DNA of 64,000 nucleotides from Neocallimastix lanati (nom. inval.). Taxonomy: Eukaryota > Neocallimastigomycota > Neocallimastigomycetes > Neocallimastigales > Neocallimastigaceae. The notes under the pieces are model-generated. The model was not told the origin of the DNA and made no database searches. It was given only the letters and a program-made list of their open reading frames with translations. Location of the stretch: positions 65,001-129,000 of the forward strand of contig JACVTC010000039.1 in the NCBI GenBank assembly GCA_016946835.1, read 5' to 3'. Position numbers and translations under genes: made by a program. Of the stretch, positions 40,628 through 58,957 are shown in pieces. Every line of letters starts with the position of its first letter. Position 1 is the stretch's first letter.

Positions 40628-42798
40628 CATTACTATTATTATTTGAATTTAATTGAGTATCATTAACATTATTTTGACTAGAATCTAATTGTTCTTTAAT
40701 ATAATAATGAGATTCATGTATTTCTGAATGCATTTCTTGTTTAACAGGCAATTCTTGCTTAATATTTACATTATTCGTTTTGTTAATATTATTGTTATCA
40801 GTGTTATTATTTTCTTGCTTAACATTATTTATTGATGAATCAATTATCATATTTTCTGATTTCACTTCGTATTTAATTGAGCTCATATTTCTTTTATTTA
40901 TATTAGGTCTATTTATAATTCTCGAATTAAAACTTGTTTGACTATTGATATTACTTCCTCCTATAGTTTGATTTTCATCAATAAGTGGTTCATTGATAGA
41001 GGTACATGGTAAATTACCAATTTTATCAATATTAATTGCATCAAGACTTTTTGCGGTTGATGTATATGCCAAGTAATCATCTAATGATTTTTTAATAACG
41101 TCTAATGAAAGGTCAACCTTAATATTTCTTTTAGTATTAATTGTTACAGTTTTACCGTTTGGGGGGTAGTAAACAGGAATCTTGATTTCATCTTCAATTT
41201 GACGAGCTAAATATTTCATTTTTTCTTTTTCTCCATGAACAAATATAACATTTTTTGGTTCACACATTCCAATCATTTGCATAATACCTTTGGCATCAGC
41301 ATGTGCTGAAAATGAAAGATTTTCAACTCTAAGATTAACATTAATTTTAGTATAACGATCAACTTCAATTATTTTATCACCAGCTAAAACTTTATGACCC
41401 ACTGTTCCGGCAACACAGTAACCTGGAAGAATAACCATATTTTTTGGATCTGGTGCCCACTTTTTAAATACAGTTAAAGAAGTACCAGCATGAAGCATAC
41501 CTGGTGATGCAAAAAGTACCATTGGTCCTGGATTATCAGCATAATGTGATTCCCAAGGCTTAATATGATTAAAATCAAACATATTTCTTTCTACAAAATT
41601 CTTTTTAATTTTTTCATTTGTCCAATTAATGAATACTTTATAAAAATTATTGGCTTTGGATGTCATACCAGTTGAAAAATAAATTGGAATTTTTAATCCC
41701 ATTCGTTCCCAGAAACTTTCAATTAAAATACAAAGTTCTTGAGCTCTTCCTAAAGCAAATACTGGAATTAAAACTTTTCCTCCCTCTAAAACACATTCAT
41801 GAACTTTTTTAAGGAAATTTTGTTCTCTTGCTCGTTTAGATTCACGAATTACAGTAGCATAGGTCGTTTCTGTGATTAAAATATCAGGTTTACATTTGTC
41901 AATCCAAGCAGCACCTAAATGTCTATCTGGTGTCATATTATAATCACCTGTATATACAATAGAATTACTACCAATAGTAATTTTGAAAAGACAGGCACCC
42001 AAGACATGACCTGCATAATAGGCTTTAATTTCTAAATCATCACAAACTTTAATTGATTCATGTAAGTTAATAATTGTAACTTTTTTCATAGAATCTTTAA
42101 CCATCTGGGCTGTAAAGAAATTCGAATCCCCCTTACGATCTACAGTAATTTTACGATAATCTTCTAATAATAGAGGGCATATAGCTTTGGTTGGTGCAGT
42201 CATATAAATAGGTCCGTCATATCCTATCATTTCAGTAAAATATGGTAAGGCGCCACAGTGATCTAAATGAAAATGAGAAATGACTAAACAATCAATCATT
42301 TCATTGACATTTCCATTTTTTGTTATATATGAAAAATCTGGAAATCTTCTTTCATCATTATAACCCATATCTTATTATTAAAATAAATATAATAAATATA
42401 CAATATATCAATATATCATATTTTTCATCAAATTTTTATTAATATATAAATATTAATATAATTTTCATTAAATTATTATTATAAAATTTCTAAATTTCAA
42501 ATGATTTTATTTTCATTTTCTAATTATTTTAAATATAATATTCTTAATTATTATTATTTATATTTTTTATCACTTCAATATTATATTATTATTTTGAATA
42601 TACTTTTTTTTTTTTTTTTTTATTTTGGTATATATTTAAATAATTTTAAAATTAATTCATAAAAAAAAAAAAATTATTTTCTTATTTTAACTTACGCATT
42701 CCACAATCAAGCATAATATTTTTTCCTCCAAATGAGGCCAGAATACAACTTCTTCCTACATCTTGACCTGCTCCTAAAGGTACGATTTTTATTGACAT
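38892..42798 (-). CDS. INTS11: Integrator complex subunit 11, RNA endonuclease (2 exons, 1193 aa)
   Basis: The metallo-beta-lactamase/beta-CASP endonuclease of Integrator, which by family knowledge cleaves 3' ends of snRNA precursors and paused transcripts in the nucleus with INTS9. Exon 1 (42798-42696) supplies [18 protein letters not shown] and the first metal-site region; the intron (42695-42371, GTAAGT donor) precedes [16 protein letters not shown]. The HxHxDH zinc motif (SHFHLDHCG, residues 67-72), [44 protein letters not shown] and [10 protein letters not shown] are all intact, and identity to metazoan INTS11 is very high across the first 450 residues. These match INTS11 rather than CPSF73. 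The remaining 700 residues are an unusually long tail with an Asn run of about 23 (40557-40625), acidic Glu/Lys blocks and Ser-rich stretches, ending in a normal-complexity segment ([19 protein letters not shown]). Human INTS11 is about 600 residues. Confidence 0.96.
40557..40627 (-). repeat. AAT repeat encoding poly-Asn within INTS11
   Basis: A pure trinucleotide array read as AAT on the coding strand gives about 23 consecutive Asn in the disordered tail. It is the same motif that fills introns and intergenic DNA nearby, kept here in the AAT phase. Confidence 0.95.
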
Positions 42799-42863
42799 TT
42801 GCTATTTATTCTATTTTACTTTAATTTTTACTATTACTATTAGTATTTGTGTTATTGTTGTTT

Positions 42864-42895
<32 letters not shown>

Positions 42896-45646
42896 ATGAT
42901 TATTACTATATTATTAATATTTTATTAAATTTTTTTGGAAACAAAAATAATAAGAAATTATAATTTTTGAAATCTAAAATTTCCTTTTCTATTTAAATTT
43001 CGATTTATTGGCTTATTTTAATTAAAAATTTAAATTTATATACTTTTTTATTTAATTTCAATTGATTCATTTATATCATCAAATTTTAAAATCATAAAAA
43101 AACTAATAATGAAAAAAAAAAAGTACTAAAGTTAAGTATATATAGTTATTTAAATTTGAAATTTCATTAATTTGTCTTCCTTTTTAATGATTTATTTATT
43201 ATGATTAAGATTAAAAGCGGTAAAATGAAATTTTAATTCTAATTTTAAAATGTGAAATTTTGATTTTGAAATGTAAATTTTACAAATATATATAATATAT
43301 TTTAATTTAATAAAAGTTATTAAATTTTACAGAACTATTAAAAATTTAATAATTCTATTTTTAAAATTTAAATATTTAAAAATTATTAATAATATATTAT
43401 TTTATTTAATCAAAATATAAGTTAATAAATTTTAACTATGTTTAATTTTAATAAAATTAATAAAAAAAATTATAAATAAAATTTATATTATCATAGGTGT
43501 ATGGATATATGTTATTAATAATATTTCAATTTTCAATTTTTCAAAATATTATTAAAATATAAAAAAAAAATGATAAAAAAATAAAAAAAATCTTATATTA
43601 TTTAATAAATATAAATAAATATTACCTAAAAATATTAATAATTGGAATATTTTAAAATTTATTATAGTATTTACTTTATTATTAATAAGAGATATTTAGT
43701 ACATATAATACCAATCTGAAATTCTTTATATGCTAAATTTAATTTATATTATTTTAATTATATTAAAATTTTCTTAATAATAATTGAAACTTTTAGTAAT
43801 ATGTTTTTCTTAATAGACTAATAATTTTTTGGTATATTGTTATATACCTTTAATAATAAATATAATTTAAAATATTTATAATATATTACACTTATTTTAA
43901 AAACCATATTACTATGTGTAAAAATAGCATTATTTATTTATAACTAATATTAAGTATTTTATTAAATTTGTATTAAGGTAAATTATTAATATTATAGCTA
44001 AAATTATTTAATTAAACTAGTTAGTGATAAACCGCAACAATTTCTATTAAAAATTAAAAATTAAACGGTTTTTTATTTTTTTTTTTTTTGTATAGTAAAA
44101 AATGTGTAATAACAGCTTGTATAAAAAAACTTAATACATTGTAATAATAAAAGTTTTATATTATATTTATTATATAAATATATAAAATACAATTATCTAA
44201 TGTAAAATAATAAAATTAAATACAAAAATTTAAACAAACATAAAAACGAAATAAAAACAAAAAAACATCAATCAATTCTGTATTTTTTTTTTTTTTTTTA
44301 TTATTATTTTTTAATTATATTCAATCCAAATATTTGTACTTTATACTTTATATTTAATATTTATATATATATTTTTTTTATTTAAAATAATATAAAAATA
44401 TTGATATATTAATAAAATAATTAAAAATATTGATATATTAATAAAATAATTAAAAATATTCAAATTTGTTAATAAAATATGGCTTGATATAAATATAAAA
44501 AATAATAGTACAAAAAAATGTTTGAAATCATAATAATTTATTATTGAATAAAAATTAATAATAAATTTTGTATTAATTTGTAATAGAAATAAGGCTTGAT
44601 AAAAATTTTAATTACTTATACATTAAAATAAGAATTTAATAAAATTTATATTTATTATTTCAACAATTTGCAATATTTAAAATTAAAAAAGTTCAAACTT
44701 TATATCTATAAGTTAAATATGTAACTATTTTATATAAAAGTATATAATTACATTAAGCATTATTGATCTAAAGTATTAATCATATAATACAATATATTGT
44801 AATATATGAAAATTTAGTATTTTGAGTTTGGACAATAATTTTTTTGATATATTTTTTTTAAAAAAAAATTAAAAAAAAAAGTTATTATAATTTCAAATTT
44901 TAACATTAACTTTTAGAAATAGACAAAATAAAAATTATAATTAAAAATACCTTTTATTTAAACAAAAAGCTATTGTTATTTAATTTGTTATTCAATATGT
45001 ATGTAATTTTTATTAAATAGTTAATGAGTTATAGTAATTTTAAATATTTTTATTAATGGTTTTAATATAAAGGATAATGGTAACTTTTTATCAAAAATTA
45101 AAAGTCTTTAGTTATATTATATATATTATTAAACAGTATTAAAATTTTTATAAATCATAAAGAAATATATATATATTTTTTACGAAAAAAAAAAGATGGT
45201 GCTAATTATTTTTTTTTATTAAATTTAAAGATTTTATTTATAAATATTTTAACAGAATTATTTAAAGATTAATTTATTATTTCAATAGATGATTAAATAT
45301 AATTAAAAAAAAAAAAAAAAAAAAAAAAAATTAAATTGTAATTGTAATTGTATAATTTAATTATGTCTTATACAATAATATATTAACTTTTAAATATCAT
45401 TGAATTTATATAAAGTTTTTTTTTTTTTTTTTCTAAAAAAGAAAAACTAAATAATGAATTTCTTTTTATAACATATAATTTTTTTTAATTAAATTATTTA
45501 TATATTTTAATATTCAAGTTTTCTATAATATTAATTTTAATATTTTCAATTTTTATTCCATTAATTTTTAAATTTATTTTTTAATAATAGATAGATTTGT
45601 TAATAATAATAATAATAATAATTAGATTTTATAAAATAGTATCAAC
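42799..45646. other. Divergent intergenic region, AT-rich
   Basis: 2.8 kb between the divergent INTS11 (-) and SANT gene (+). It contains poly-T (42867-42895), poly-A (45305-45330) and a 37-bp tandem duplication near 44394-44465 (aaatattgatatattaataa units). There is no coding frame, RNA gene or recognisable promoter motif. Confidence 0.75.
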
Positions 45647-46379
45647 ATGTCTATTCCAAAACCACGTAGTATGCCAACAGGCTTTAGAAATATCCTTCGT
45701 CCAAATGATTCCACCTCTTTGTGGAATTGTACTCTTTCACCTGGTTGGACTCAAGAAGAATCAGATATTTTAAGAGATGCTCTTATGTATTATGGTATTG
45801 GTAATTGGAAAGATATTATTGAACATGGTTGTTTACCTGATAAAACTAATGCCCAAATGAATTTACAATTACAAAGAATGCTTGGTCAACAAAGTACAGC
45901 TGGTAAGAAATTAAAAATATCATATATACTTCAATGATGTAATATCTTTTTTTTTTATTAACTTTTATATATATATATATATAAATATTAATCCATTTAT
46001 AATAATTTATAAATAATATTATTATAAATTATTCCTTTTTTTAAAAAAAAATAAATGAAAGAATTCCAAAATCTTCATATCGATCCTTATGTCATTGGAA
46101 AAATTAATTCACAAAAACAAGGACCAAATATTAAAAGAAAGAATGGTTTTATTATTAATACAGGAGGTTAGCATTAATTTAATTTTTATTTTAAATTATT
46201 ATTTAAAATATGTAATTATCCATAATTAATATTAATATTAATATTAATATTAATAATAGGTAAATTATCAAGAGAAGATATTAAAAGAAAAATACAGGAA
46301 AATAAAGAAAAGTGAGAAAAGAAAAAAATATATAAAATTCAAAATTTTAATTATTCTTTTATATAAAAAATAATTAAAT

Positions 46380-46417
<38 letters not shown>

Positions 46418-47348
46418 TTTATTTTATTTTATTTTATTTTATTTTATTTTATTTTATTTTAAATAGTTATGAATTACCTGAAGAAGTATGGAGTAAAATA
46501 GTATTGCCAAATAGAGAAGTTGTATGTAATAATAAATAAATGTTAAATAAATAAATAAATGAATGAATAATAATTTATTGAATTTTTTTATTTTATTCTT
46601 TAGGTTATTAAAAATAAAGTTCAAGAAGGTATTAATTATTTTTCATAATAATATTATATATATATTAATATATATTGTAAATTAAAATTTCAAATTTTCA
46701 ATATTTTATAAGCCATTAATGAAAGAAGACAAAAATTAAATAATTTAGAAGATGAATTAGATTCTGTTTTAAAAGCAATTGTAAATAGAAGAAGAGTTCT
46801 TCGTGGAATGACTCCATTAAAAGAAACAGATATGCCATCACTTGTTAATAAAACTAATCAAAATGAAGAAAATAAAGAAAATAAAAGTAACATAATAAAT
46901 GGTGTAAAGGATGAAAAGAATAGAGACGATGAAAAAACTGTAAACTCAATTTCAACAGAAGAAAAGGTATATATGATATTATTAAATAAATATTAAATTT
47001 CATATAATTATTCTATGTTTAAAGATAAGTTTTATGGTTATATATAATTCAAAATTAATTAAAAATAAATAATAAAATGATATATCAATATATATTTATT
47101 TAAAATAAAAAATTCAAAAGATTGATAGTACTGAAATTTCTGGTGTATCAGTGGTATCACAAATATCGAATATTGATACTGAATTATCAGAGAATAATAG
47201 TAGCGGTAGTAGCGTTGTAAATAAAGAAGAAAAGAAAAAGAAAAGAGTGGTTAGACGAAGAAGATCAAAAAGACGTGTAGATAGTGATGATGAAGATTTT
47301 ATGCCATCTTCTAGTCGTCGTAGTTCAAAAAGGACACGCAAGCATTAA
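45647..47348 (+). CDS. SANT/Myb-domain nuclear protein (7 exons, 324 aa)
   Basis: Exons: 45647-45902, 46062-46166, 46260-46311, 46467-46521, 46604-46628, 46713-46966, 47121-47348; they join to 324 residues with all phases closed. Residues about 32-80 form a Myb/SANT helix-turn-helix (PGWTQEESDILRDALMYYG, GNWKDIIEHGCLPDKT), followed by the motif MNLQLQRMLGQQ and a segment with KRKNGFIINTGGK. I recall similarly built Myb-like proteins in diverse protists but cannot name the family. The middle is helical and charged (NERRQKLNNLEDELDSVLKA). The C-terminus has a strong nuclear localisation signal (KKKKRVVRRRRSKRR) and a Ser/Arg-rich acidic end. Role inferred: DNA or chromatin binding. Exon 5 is a 25-base microexon. 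Confidence 0.85.
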
Positions 47349-47374
47349 AATGACAACAATAGTAGAAATGAAAT

Positions 47375-47428
<54 letters not shown>

Positions 47429-48001
47429 AAAAAAAAAATACAAAAAAAAAAAAATACAAAAAAAAAAAAAAAAAGAATGAATGAATGAAAAAAAATTATT
47501 ACTATATCATATCCATAAATAAAATAAGTTTTTATTCAAATATTTATATGTTTATTTATACTATGTATCTATAATAAAATAACTTTAAATTAAATTTTCT
47601 ATGGTAAAATTTTTTTTCCTTCATTCACCTAAAAATTTTATTTATACTTCGAAATATTTAATAATATATATAATACAGATATCGTATTTATTATATAAAT
47701 AAATAAATAAATAAATAAATAATATACCAAAAATATACTTTTAAATTATAGTCTTTATATTTTATTTCGATTTTATATTTATCATACATTTAATTTATAA
47801 TTCTAATTTATTTATTATAATTATTATATTCATGGAGTTTATTAAATATTGTATTATTAAAATTAAATTTAATATGGTATAATTTTATTTATTTATTTAT
47901 TAATTAATTTATTTATTTGAATATATATTATTATTCTATCATAAATCATAAACAATTCCCAAATTCTTTTCATTTTTTGTTCCATTATTAATTTAGAATA
48001 T
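47349..48001. other. Interval between convergent SANT gene and MDM10
   Basis: It starts with about 100 bp of poly-A interrupted by 'tac' units (47379-47475), then AT-rich DNA with a TAAA/ATAA run (47695-47722). No gene is visible. Confidence 0.85.
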
Positions 48002-49601
48002 TTATGAAAATGCAACCTCTAATCCAATATTTTGCTTTGCTGTTTTTCCAAATCCAGATGAAAAACCAATATTATATCTAGCTCTTTGATATCTTCCTTC
48101 ATATAAAAATGCAATACCCTAAAAATAAAATTTATTTTTATTAATGACTAATAAAATCAAAATTGTTTTAATAATTAAAATTTAATATCAAAAAATTACA
48201 TCTTTTAAGCTTATTTTTGCTTTTACAAGCTGATTTTTCTTCTGTGGTTTATATTCAATACCAAAGGCTAAATCTGAATTATAACTATAAATATTAAAAT
48301 TATATCTAGTTGACATATACATTCCCTTTGCAACAGATGATGTGTACGTACTACTAATGAAACCCATAACTGGATTACTTACTATAGTAAATACTGCCGA
48401 AGAATCATCAGTATAATGTTTTTTGTACCTTGCCCCAACTGACACTTTTATTATAAAATAATAATTTAAAAAGTAAATAAATAATTAATAAATAAATAAA
48501 TTACTAAATAAATAATTAAATAGAAAATACTGTTATGATTAATTATTTATTAGTAATTTATTTTATTGTAATACAAACTTCCTATACCGCCTCCTGTTTT
48601 AGTTAAATATAATTCACCACCAGCATGCCAATTTTTTGTTAATTTTATTAATGAATTATATCCGAAAATATTTGTATCTGATAAATAATTAAGTTCATTA
48701 TATACTCTTGAATTATGGAAAAACAATTGATTATTTACCTTTTTATAATATGTAAATAAAGAAAAATATTAAAAATTTAAAAGTTTAAATTATAGTTAAT
48801 GATTTTTTATTAAAAAAGGAAAAACAAACATACAAACATATATTAACATTTAAAATTTAAATATTTACAATAGTTTTATTGGTATACCAGGGAATTATTG
48901 AAGTTGAGACAAATAATACATTCTTTTTAAATCTTTTACTAAATAAACCTTCCATGTGCATATCTTCATGAAGACGTCCACATAATAAATAACTTTTATA
49001 TTTCTTTTTATCATATTCTTCATTTTCTTTTCTTTTTTTTTCTAATTCTTTTAGTCTCTTCAATTCTCTTTCTTTTTGTGATTTTAATTGAAAAGTTTTA
49101 ATATTTTTATTTTCTATAGGTTTAAGTGGATAATTTGGAGGTGTATCGGAAATTTCTTTGCGCATAACATTTTCAGTTTCATATCCTAAATGAATGGATT
49201 TTAAATTTTGTGGTAATGAAGTAAAAAGAAATCCAACGGATCTTTTATTTGGAAGACTAATGATATAATTACTTTTTAAATGTGGGGAAATTGATTTCTC
49301 AATTGATAAATTACAACCATTTGGTACTTTAAAATCAAGAATTTCTAAATTTATATACAAATTTTTGTATTTTTAATATTTATTACATATAAATCATATA
49401 TAATAATATACATAGTAATCATTCTAATATTATTTTCTAATTTTTTTTTTTTTATTAGACTTTCAAAAAAAAAAACAAGCTTATTTTAAATATTTTAAAC
49501 TTACGCTGAGAGGCAGCACATATTTTTGAATAATAATTATTCTCTTCCCAATCGGTTTCTTTATTAAAAATTTGAAAGCAATATTTTAAAAAATCAATCA
49601 T
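48002..49601 (-). CDS. MDM10: Mdm10, mitochondrial outer-membrane beta-barrel (5 exons, 364 aa)
   Basis: A subunit of ERMES, the ER-mitochondria tether, and of the SAM barrel-assembly machinery (family knowledge). Exons: 49601-49505, 49344-48869, 48738-48579, 48444-48200, 48118-48002; phases close to 364 residues plus TAA. The N-terminus MIDFLKYCFQIFNKETDW, the KVPNGCNLSIEKSISPHL segment, GFISSTYTSS and YNFNIYSYNSDLAFGIEY line up with yeast Mdm10, as does a final amphipathic strand region ending in a hydrophobic beta signal (NIGLEVAFS). A charged Lys/Glu insertion (KSQKERELKRLKELEKKRKE) lies in a loop. The protein is shorter than yeast Mdm10 because long fungal loops are missing. In a gut fungus the target organelle would be the hydrogenosome, which is inference. 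Confidence 0.9.
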
Positions 49602-50410
49602 ATTTTATATTTATTTTATTTAAAAATATTCAGATTTATATATTATTTATATTATTTGAAATTATTTAACACATTTACTTGATTTAAATATATATATATA
49701 AATGTTTATTTTTTTATATCTTATTTTTATTGTTTAATTATTTATTTACTTATTTTTGTTTTTATTTTTGCTTTAATTTTTATTTTTAATTTTTTTTTTT
49801 TTTTTTTATTTTTTAAATTTTATTATTAATAAAATTTCATTCCTACGAATTTCAGAATTAAGATCTTTTGTATGATATTTATTTAATATTATTGATAAAT
49901 AATTATAATAAACTTCTTTTTTCTTAAAAAAAAAAAAATATTAATAATAATTTGTCAAAATTATTGCTTCAATTAATAATTACTTTAATTTATATAATAT
50001 TAATACTTATATTAATATTATAACTTTCATGATTAAATTTCTTTTTACTTTGATTTTAAAAGAATTTTTAAAGAACAACCAGTAGTTTTTTTGATAGGAG
50101 GTAAGTATATTATAATAAAAAAAAAAAATTTTTTTTTATAATTTATTTTGTTAATAAACTTTAATTTTTATCAAATATAATACGCCATAAAACTTTTAGT
50201 AATTTTTAAATTTTATTAATAAATCAAATTGTAATTAATTCATTTGCCACATTTTTATTATTAAATGAATTAATTATTAAAGTTTATTTATATGATTGGG
50301 AATTAATTTAAAATATTATATAATATAAGGTTAAAAGTTGGATATATCACAAAAAAAAAATTGAAATTAAAAATTATTATAAAAAAATATTATATAATGA
50401 ATTTTTTATA

Positions 50411-50453
<43 letters not shown>

Positions 50454-50611
50454 ATTTTAAAATAAAATAATACTTCTATATTAAAAAGTAAAATGATAAT
50501 TCACATTATCTAAAAATTATTAATAAATAATATATGGAAATAATGAAAAAAATTTATATACTATGATATTGTATATAACAAACTAATTGTATAAAGTGTA
50601 AATAATTTAAA
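49602..50611. other. Interval between MDM10 start and IFT80 stop
   Basis: AT-rich DNA with poly-T tracts (49791-49807, 50419-50450). On the plus strand 50052-50100 gives a short reading (DFKRIFKEQPVVFLIGG) that ends exactly at a consensus donor GTAAGT (50101). It resembles the start of a nucleotide kinase P-loop exon, but the downstream exons are absent. No complete gene is present. Confidence 0.6.
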
Positions 50612-56092
<5,481 letters not shown>

Positions 56093-57210
56093 TTGTAAAA
56101 AAAAAAAAAAAAAAAAATTATTTCTTTCTTTTACTATTAAATTTTATTATTTTATTAAATGTTTTCTTTTATCAATAATTATTTTAATTATAATTTTTAT
56201 TAAAACAAAACATTAAAAAAAAAAAAATAATAAAAATAAAAAATAAAATAAAAAAAAAAAAAATAGTATAAAACTTTTAAAAAAATTTTTTAATTCATAT
56301 ATTTGTATAAACTTTAATTTTTTTTTTTTTTTTTGTATAAAATATTTTTATATGTATAATTATCAATAATATTATTTATTATTTATTGAATGTAATACAA
56401 TATAATAATAAAGAAATAGGCAATAATATTAGTTTGTTGTTAAAAAAAAATGTTATTAATACCAAAATAAATTATTTTTTATTTTTTAATTTTACAAAAA
56501 ATTAAATATTTAATATAAAATAATATAAAATAATTAATAACAAAAAACAAAAAAAAAAAAAAAAATTTTTTTATATTATATAATTTTATATAATAAATAT
56601 TAAACTCCGATTTAACATTCTTCAAAAAAAATTTACCAAGGATTAATGCTAAAATAAATATAATTATATGACATTTATTAATAATTTAATAATAATATAT
56701 AAAAGATGTAAACAATAACTAAATAAATATTATTCAAATAATTATAATTTAATTGTCAGTAATAGTTCATAATATGACTTTCAAATAAAAAAAAAAAAAA
56801 AACTGCTTTATAAATTCATTATGTAAACTGCTATTGCTCTTTTATACTTTTGTATTTATGTTTTAATTTATATAATGTGTAACCATAAAATTTAATTATC
56901 TATAACATTTTTTAAATGTTATGTCATATGATTTAATGATAAAAATAACATATATGATCTATTCATATTATGTAGATAGAATGTTGAATAACGTAAATGG
57001 ATGTAATTTAAAATGTAGTAACTTTGATGAATAGATCAATAGAATAACATTTTAATAATATATTTTAATGATATTTAATATAAATATTAATCATTAATAT
57101 TGAAGATTTTATTATTATAACAAAAAAAAAATTTTTTTTTTTTTTTTGGTAAACATTGACATTAGAAATAAAAAATAAATAAATAAATATTTTTTAAAAA
57201 ATAGTAAATA
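56093..57210. other. Divergent intergenic region between IFT80 and EMC8
   Basis: 1.1 kb of AT-rich DNA with poly-A (56098-56116, 56216-56265) and poly-T (57129-57147) runs. The middle (56740-57050) is a little more complex but has no frame or inverted repeat that I can support. No shared promoter element is recognisable. Confidence 0.75.
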
Positions 57211-58619
57211 ATGGAATATCATATTAGTAAAGAAGCTTATTTAAAGATTTTTGCTCATTGTATTAAATATCCAGTTAATCAAGTTACCGGTATTTTAGTT
57301 GGTAAAAAAACCCAAGGTAGTCCTTCAAAAGTCAATGTCATTAGTGCTATTCCAATTACCCATGAATCTATTTTATTATCTCATAATATTGAAATTGCTT
57401 TAAGACAAGTAATTTATATATATAATTCTTTATTTTTATATTAATTTTTTATCAATCCTTTTATTTATAAATAGTAATTTAAAATTAAATTTTTAAAAAA
57501 ACAAATAAAATAAAATAAAATAAAATAAAACATTTAAAATAAAAATTTAATATATATAAATCTTTATTTAATAATACTTAAAAGGTTAAAATTATGATTT
57601 TAACCTTTTTATATAATTTAAGTTAATAAAATCATTCCATAATTTTTTATTTAATTTTAAAAAAATAATTATTATATGTTCATATTTATATACATTTCAT
57701 ACAAACATAGATTGATATTTATTGTAAAAAAAACACATTACAAATTGTTGGTTGTTACCATGCAAATGAATTAGTCGAAAATCTTGAAATTCCAGAACTT
57801 ATTAATTTAATTGCAAGAAATATTGATACTAATTTATCAGGAAATTCATTATTATTAATGGTACATTAACAAAATCAAATTCATTAATTTTTTTATAGTC
57901 AAAATTTTTTTAATTATAATATCCTTTCATAATAATAATATTTATGTTACAAATTTAATGTAAATTTAAATAATAGATTGATAACCAAAAATTAATTGCT
58001 AAAGATGATCAACATATTTTTAAAGTAAGAGGACATTATATTAAATTGAGACAATTTATCTTATAATTTATTTATTTATATATTTATTCACAAGATTATA
58101 TATAAATATATCTATAAACATTTCATTTAAATTTCAAGTTTATTAAATTTATTATATTACATGAATTAATTATTCATTTATAAATAGGCATATGTTAATC
58201 AAAAAGGTTGGAAGGTTTTACAAACAATGTAAGATGATAATAAATTTTATTATTTTAAAAAATTATTTATCCTTCTTTTTATATATATATATATATGGAA
58301 GCAATATTAGTTTAACTTTATTTATATATTATTATTATTATAATGATTAATTAAATATACATTATTCATATATATTATATTTATATAATCTGGATTTAAA
58401 ATTGTGTTCAATAATAAACAAAAATAAATATGTATATATTTTATTTTAATCATTTTCAAAATATAAAGAACTAACAATGTTTTCATTGTAGAAGAAGGGG
58501 CTATTGAAAAATCTAAAGAAATAGCTAAGAATGGAATATATTCAGAAATTGTTGATTTTGACAGTCACTTAGAAAATGTTAAACTTGACTGGTTAAATAA
58601 TGACAGATTTAAAATATAA
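57211..58619 (+). CDS. EMC8: ER membrane protein complex subunit 8 (5 exons, 195 aa)
   Basis: The EMC inserts tail-anchored and multipass proteins into the ER membrane; EMC8/9 is its cytosolic MPN-like subunit (UPF0172 family). Exons: 57211-57408, 57711-57860, 57977-58024, 58188-58228, 58469-58619; phases close to 195 residues plus TAA. Family features: N-terminal MEYHISKEAYLKIFAHCIKY, NQVTGILVGKK, ISAIPITHESILLS, then IVGCYHANELVENLEIPE (the MPN core without the full JAMM metal set) and a C-terminal DFDSHLENVKLDWLNN, which matches the conserved end of EMC8. Usual family length is about 200. No signal peptide or membrane helix is seen, as expected. Donors are GTAATT, GTACAT, GTAAGA and GTAAGA. 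Confidence 0.93.
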
Positions 58620-58877
58620 GCAAACATTTAGAATATATAATGAATTAAAAAAACAAAAACAAAAAAAAATAAAAATAAAAAGAATTCAATGGATTATATA
58701 TATAATGGATTATTTTATTAATATAATATATCACTTAATATTAATAATTAATATATATATATATTTATATAACAATGCAAATATATAATCTAAACAAAAA
58801 TAATAATAGAAGATTATATATAAAAATAATATTTATTGAAAAATCAATAATTAATAATAAAAGCAAAATATAAATAC

Positions 58878-58922
<45 letters not shown>

Positions 58923-58926
58923 AAAT

Positions 58927-58957
<31 letters not shown>

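Noticed and set aside
42371-42695. INTS11 starting at the internal ATG at 42368
   Set aside because: The conserved N-terminus [12 protein letters not shown] is encoded by an upstream exon at 42696-42798 with consensus splice sites and matching phase.
38892-42798. Assignment of the nuclease as CPSF73 (YSH1)
   Set aside because: Segments such as [29 protein letters not shown] and GAAWIDKC follow remembered INTS11 sequence rather than CPSF73; phylogeny would settle it.
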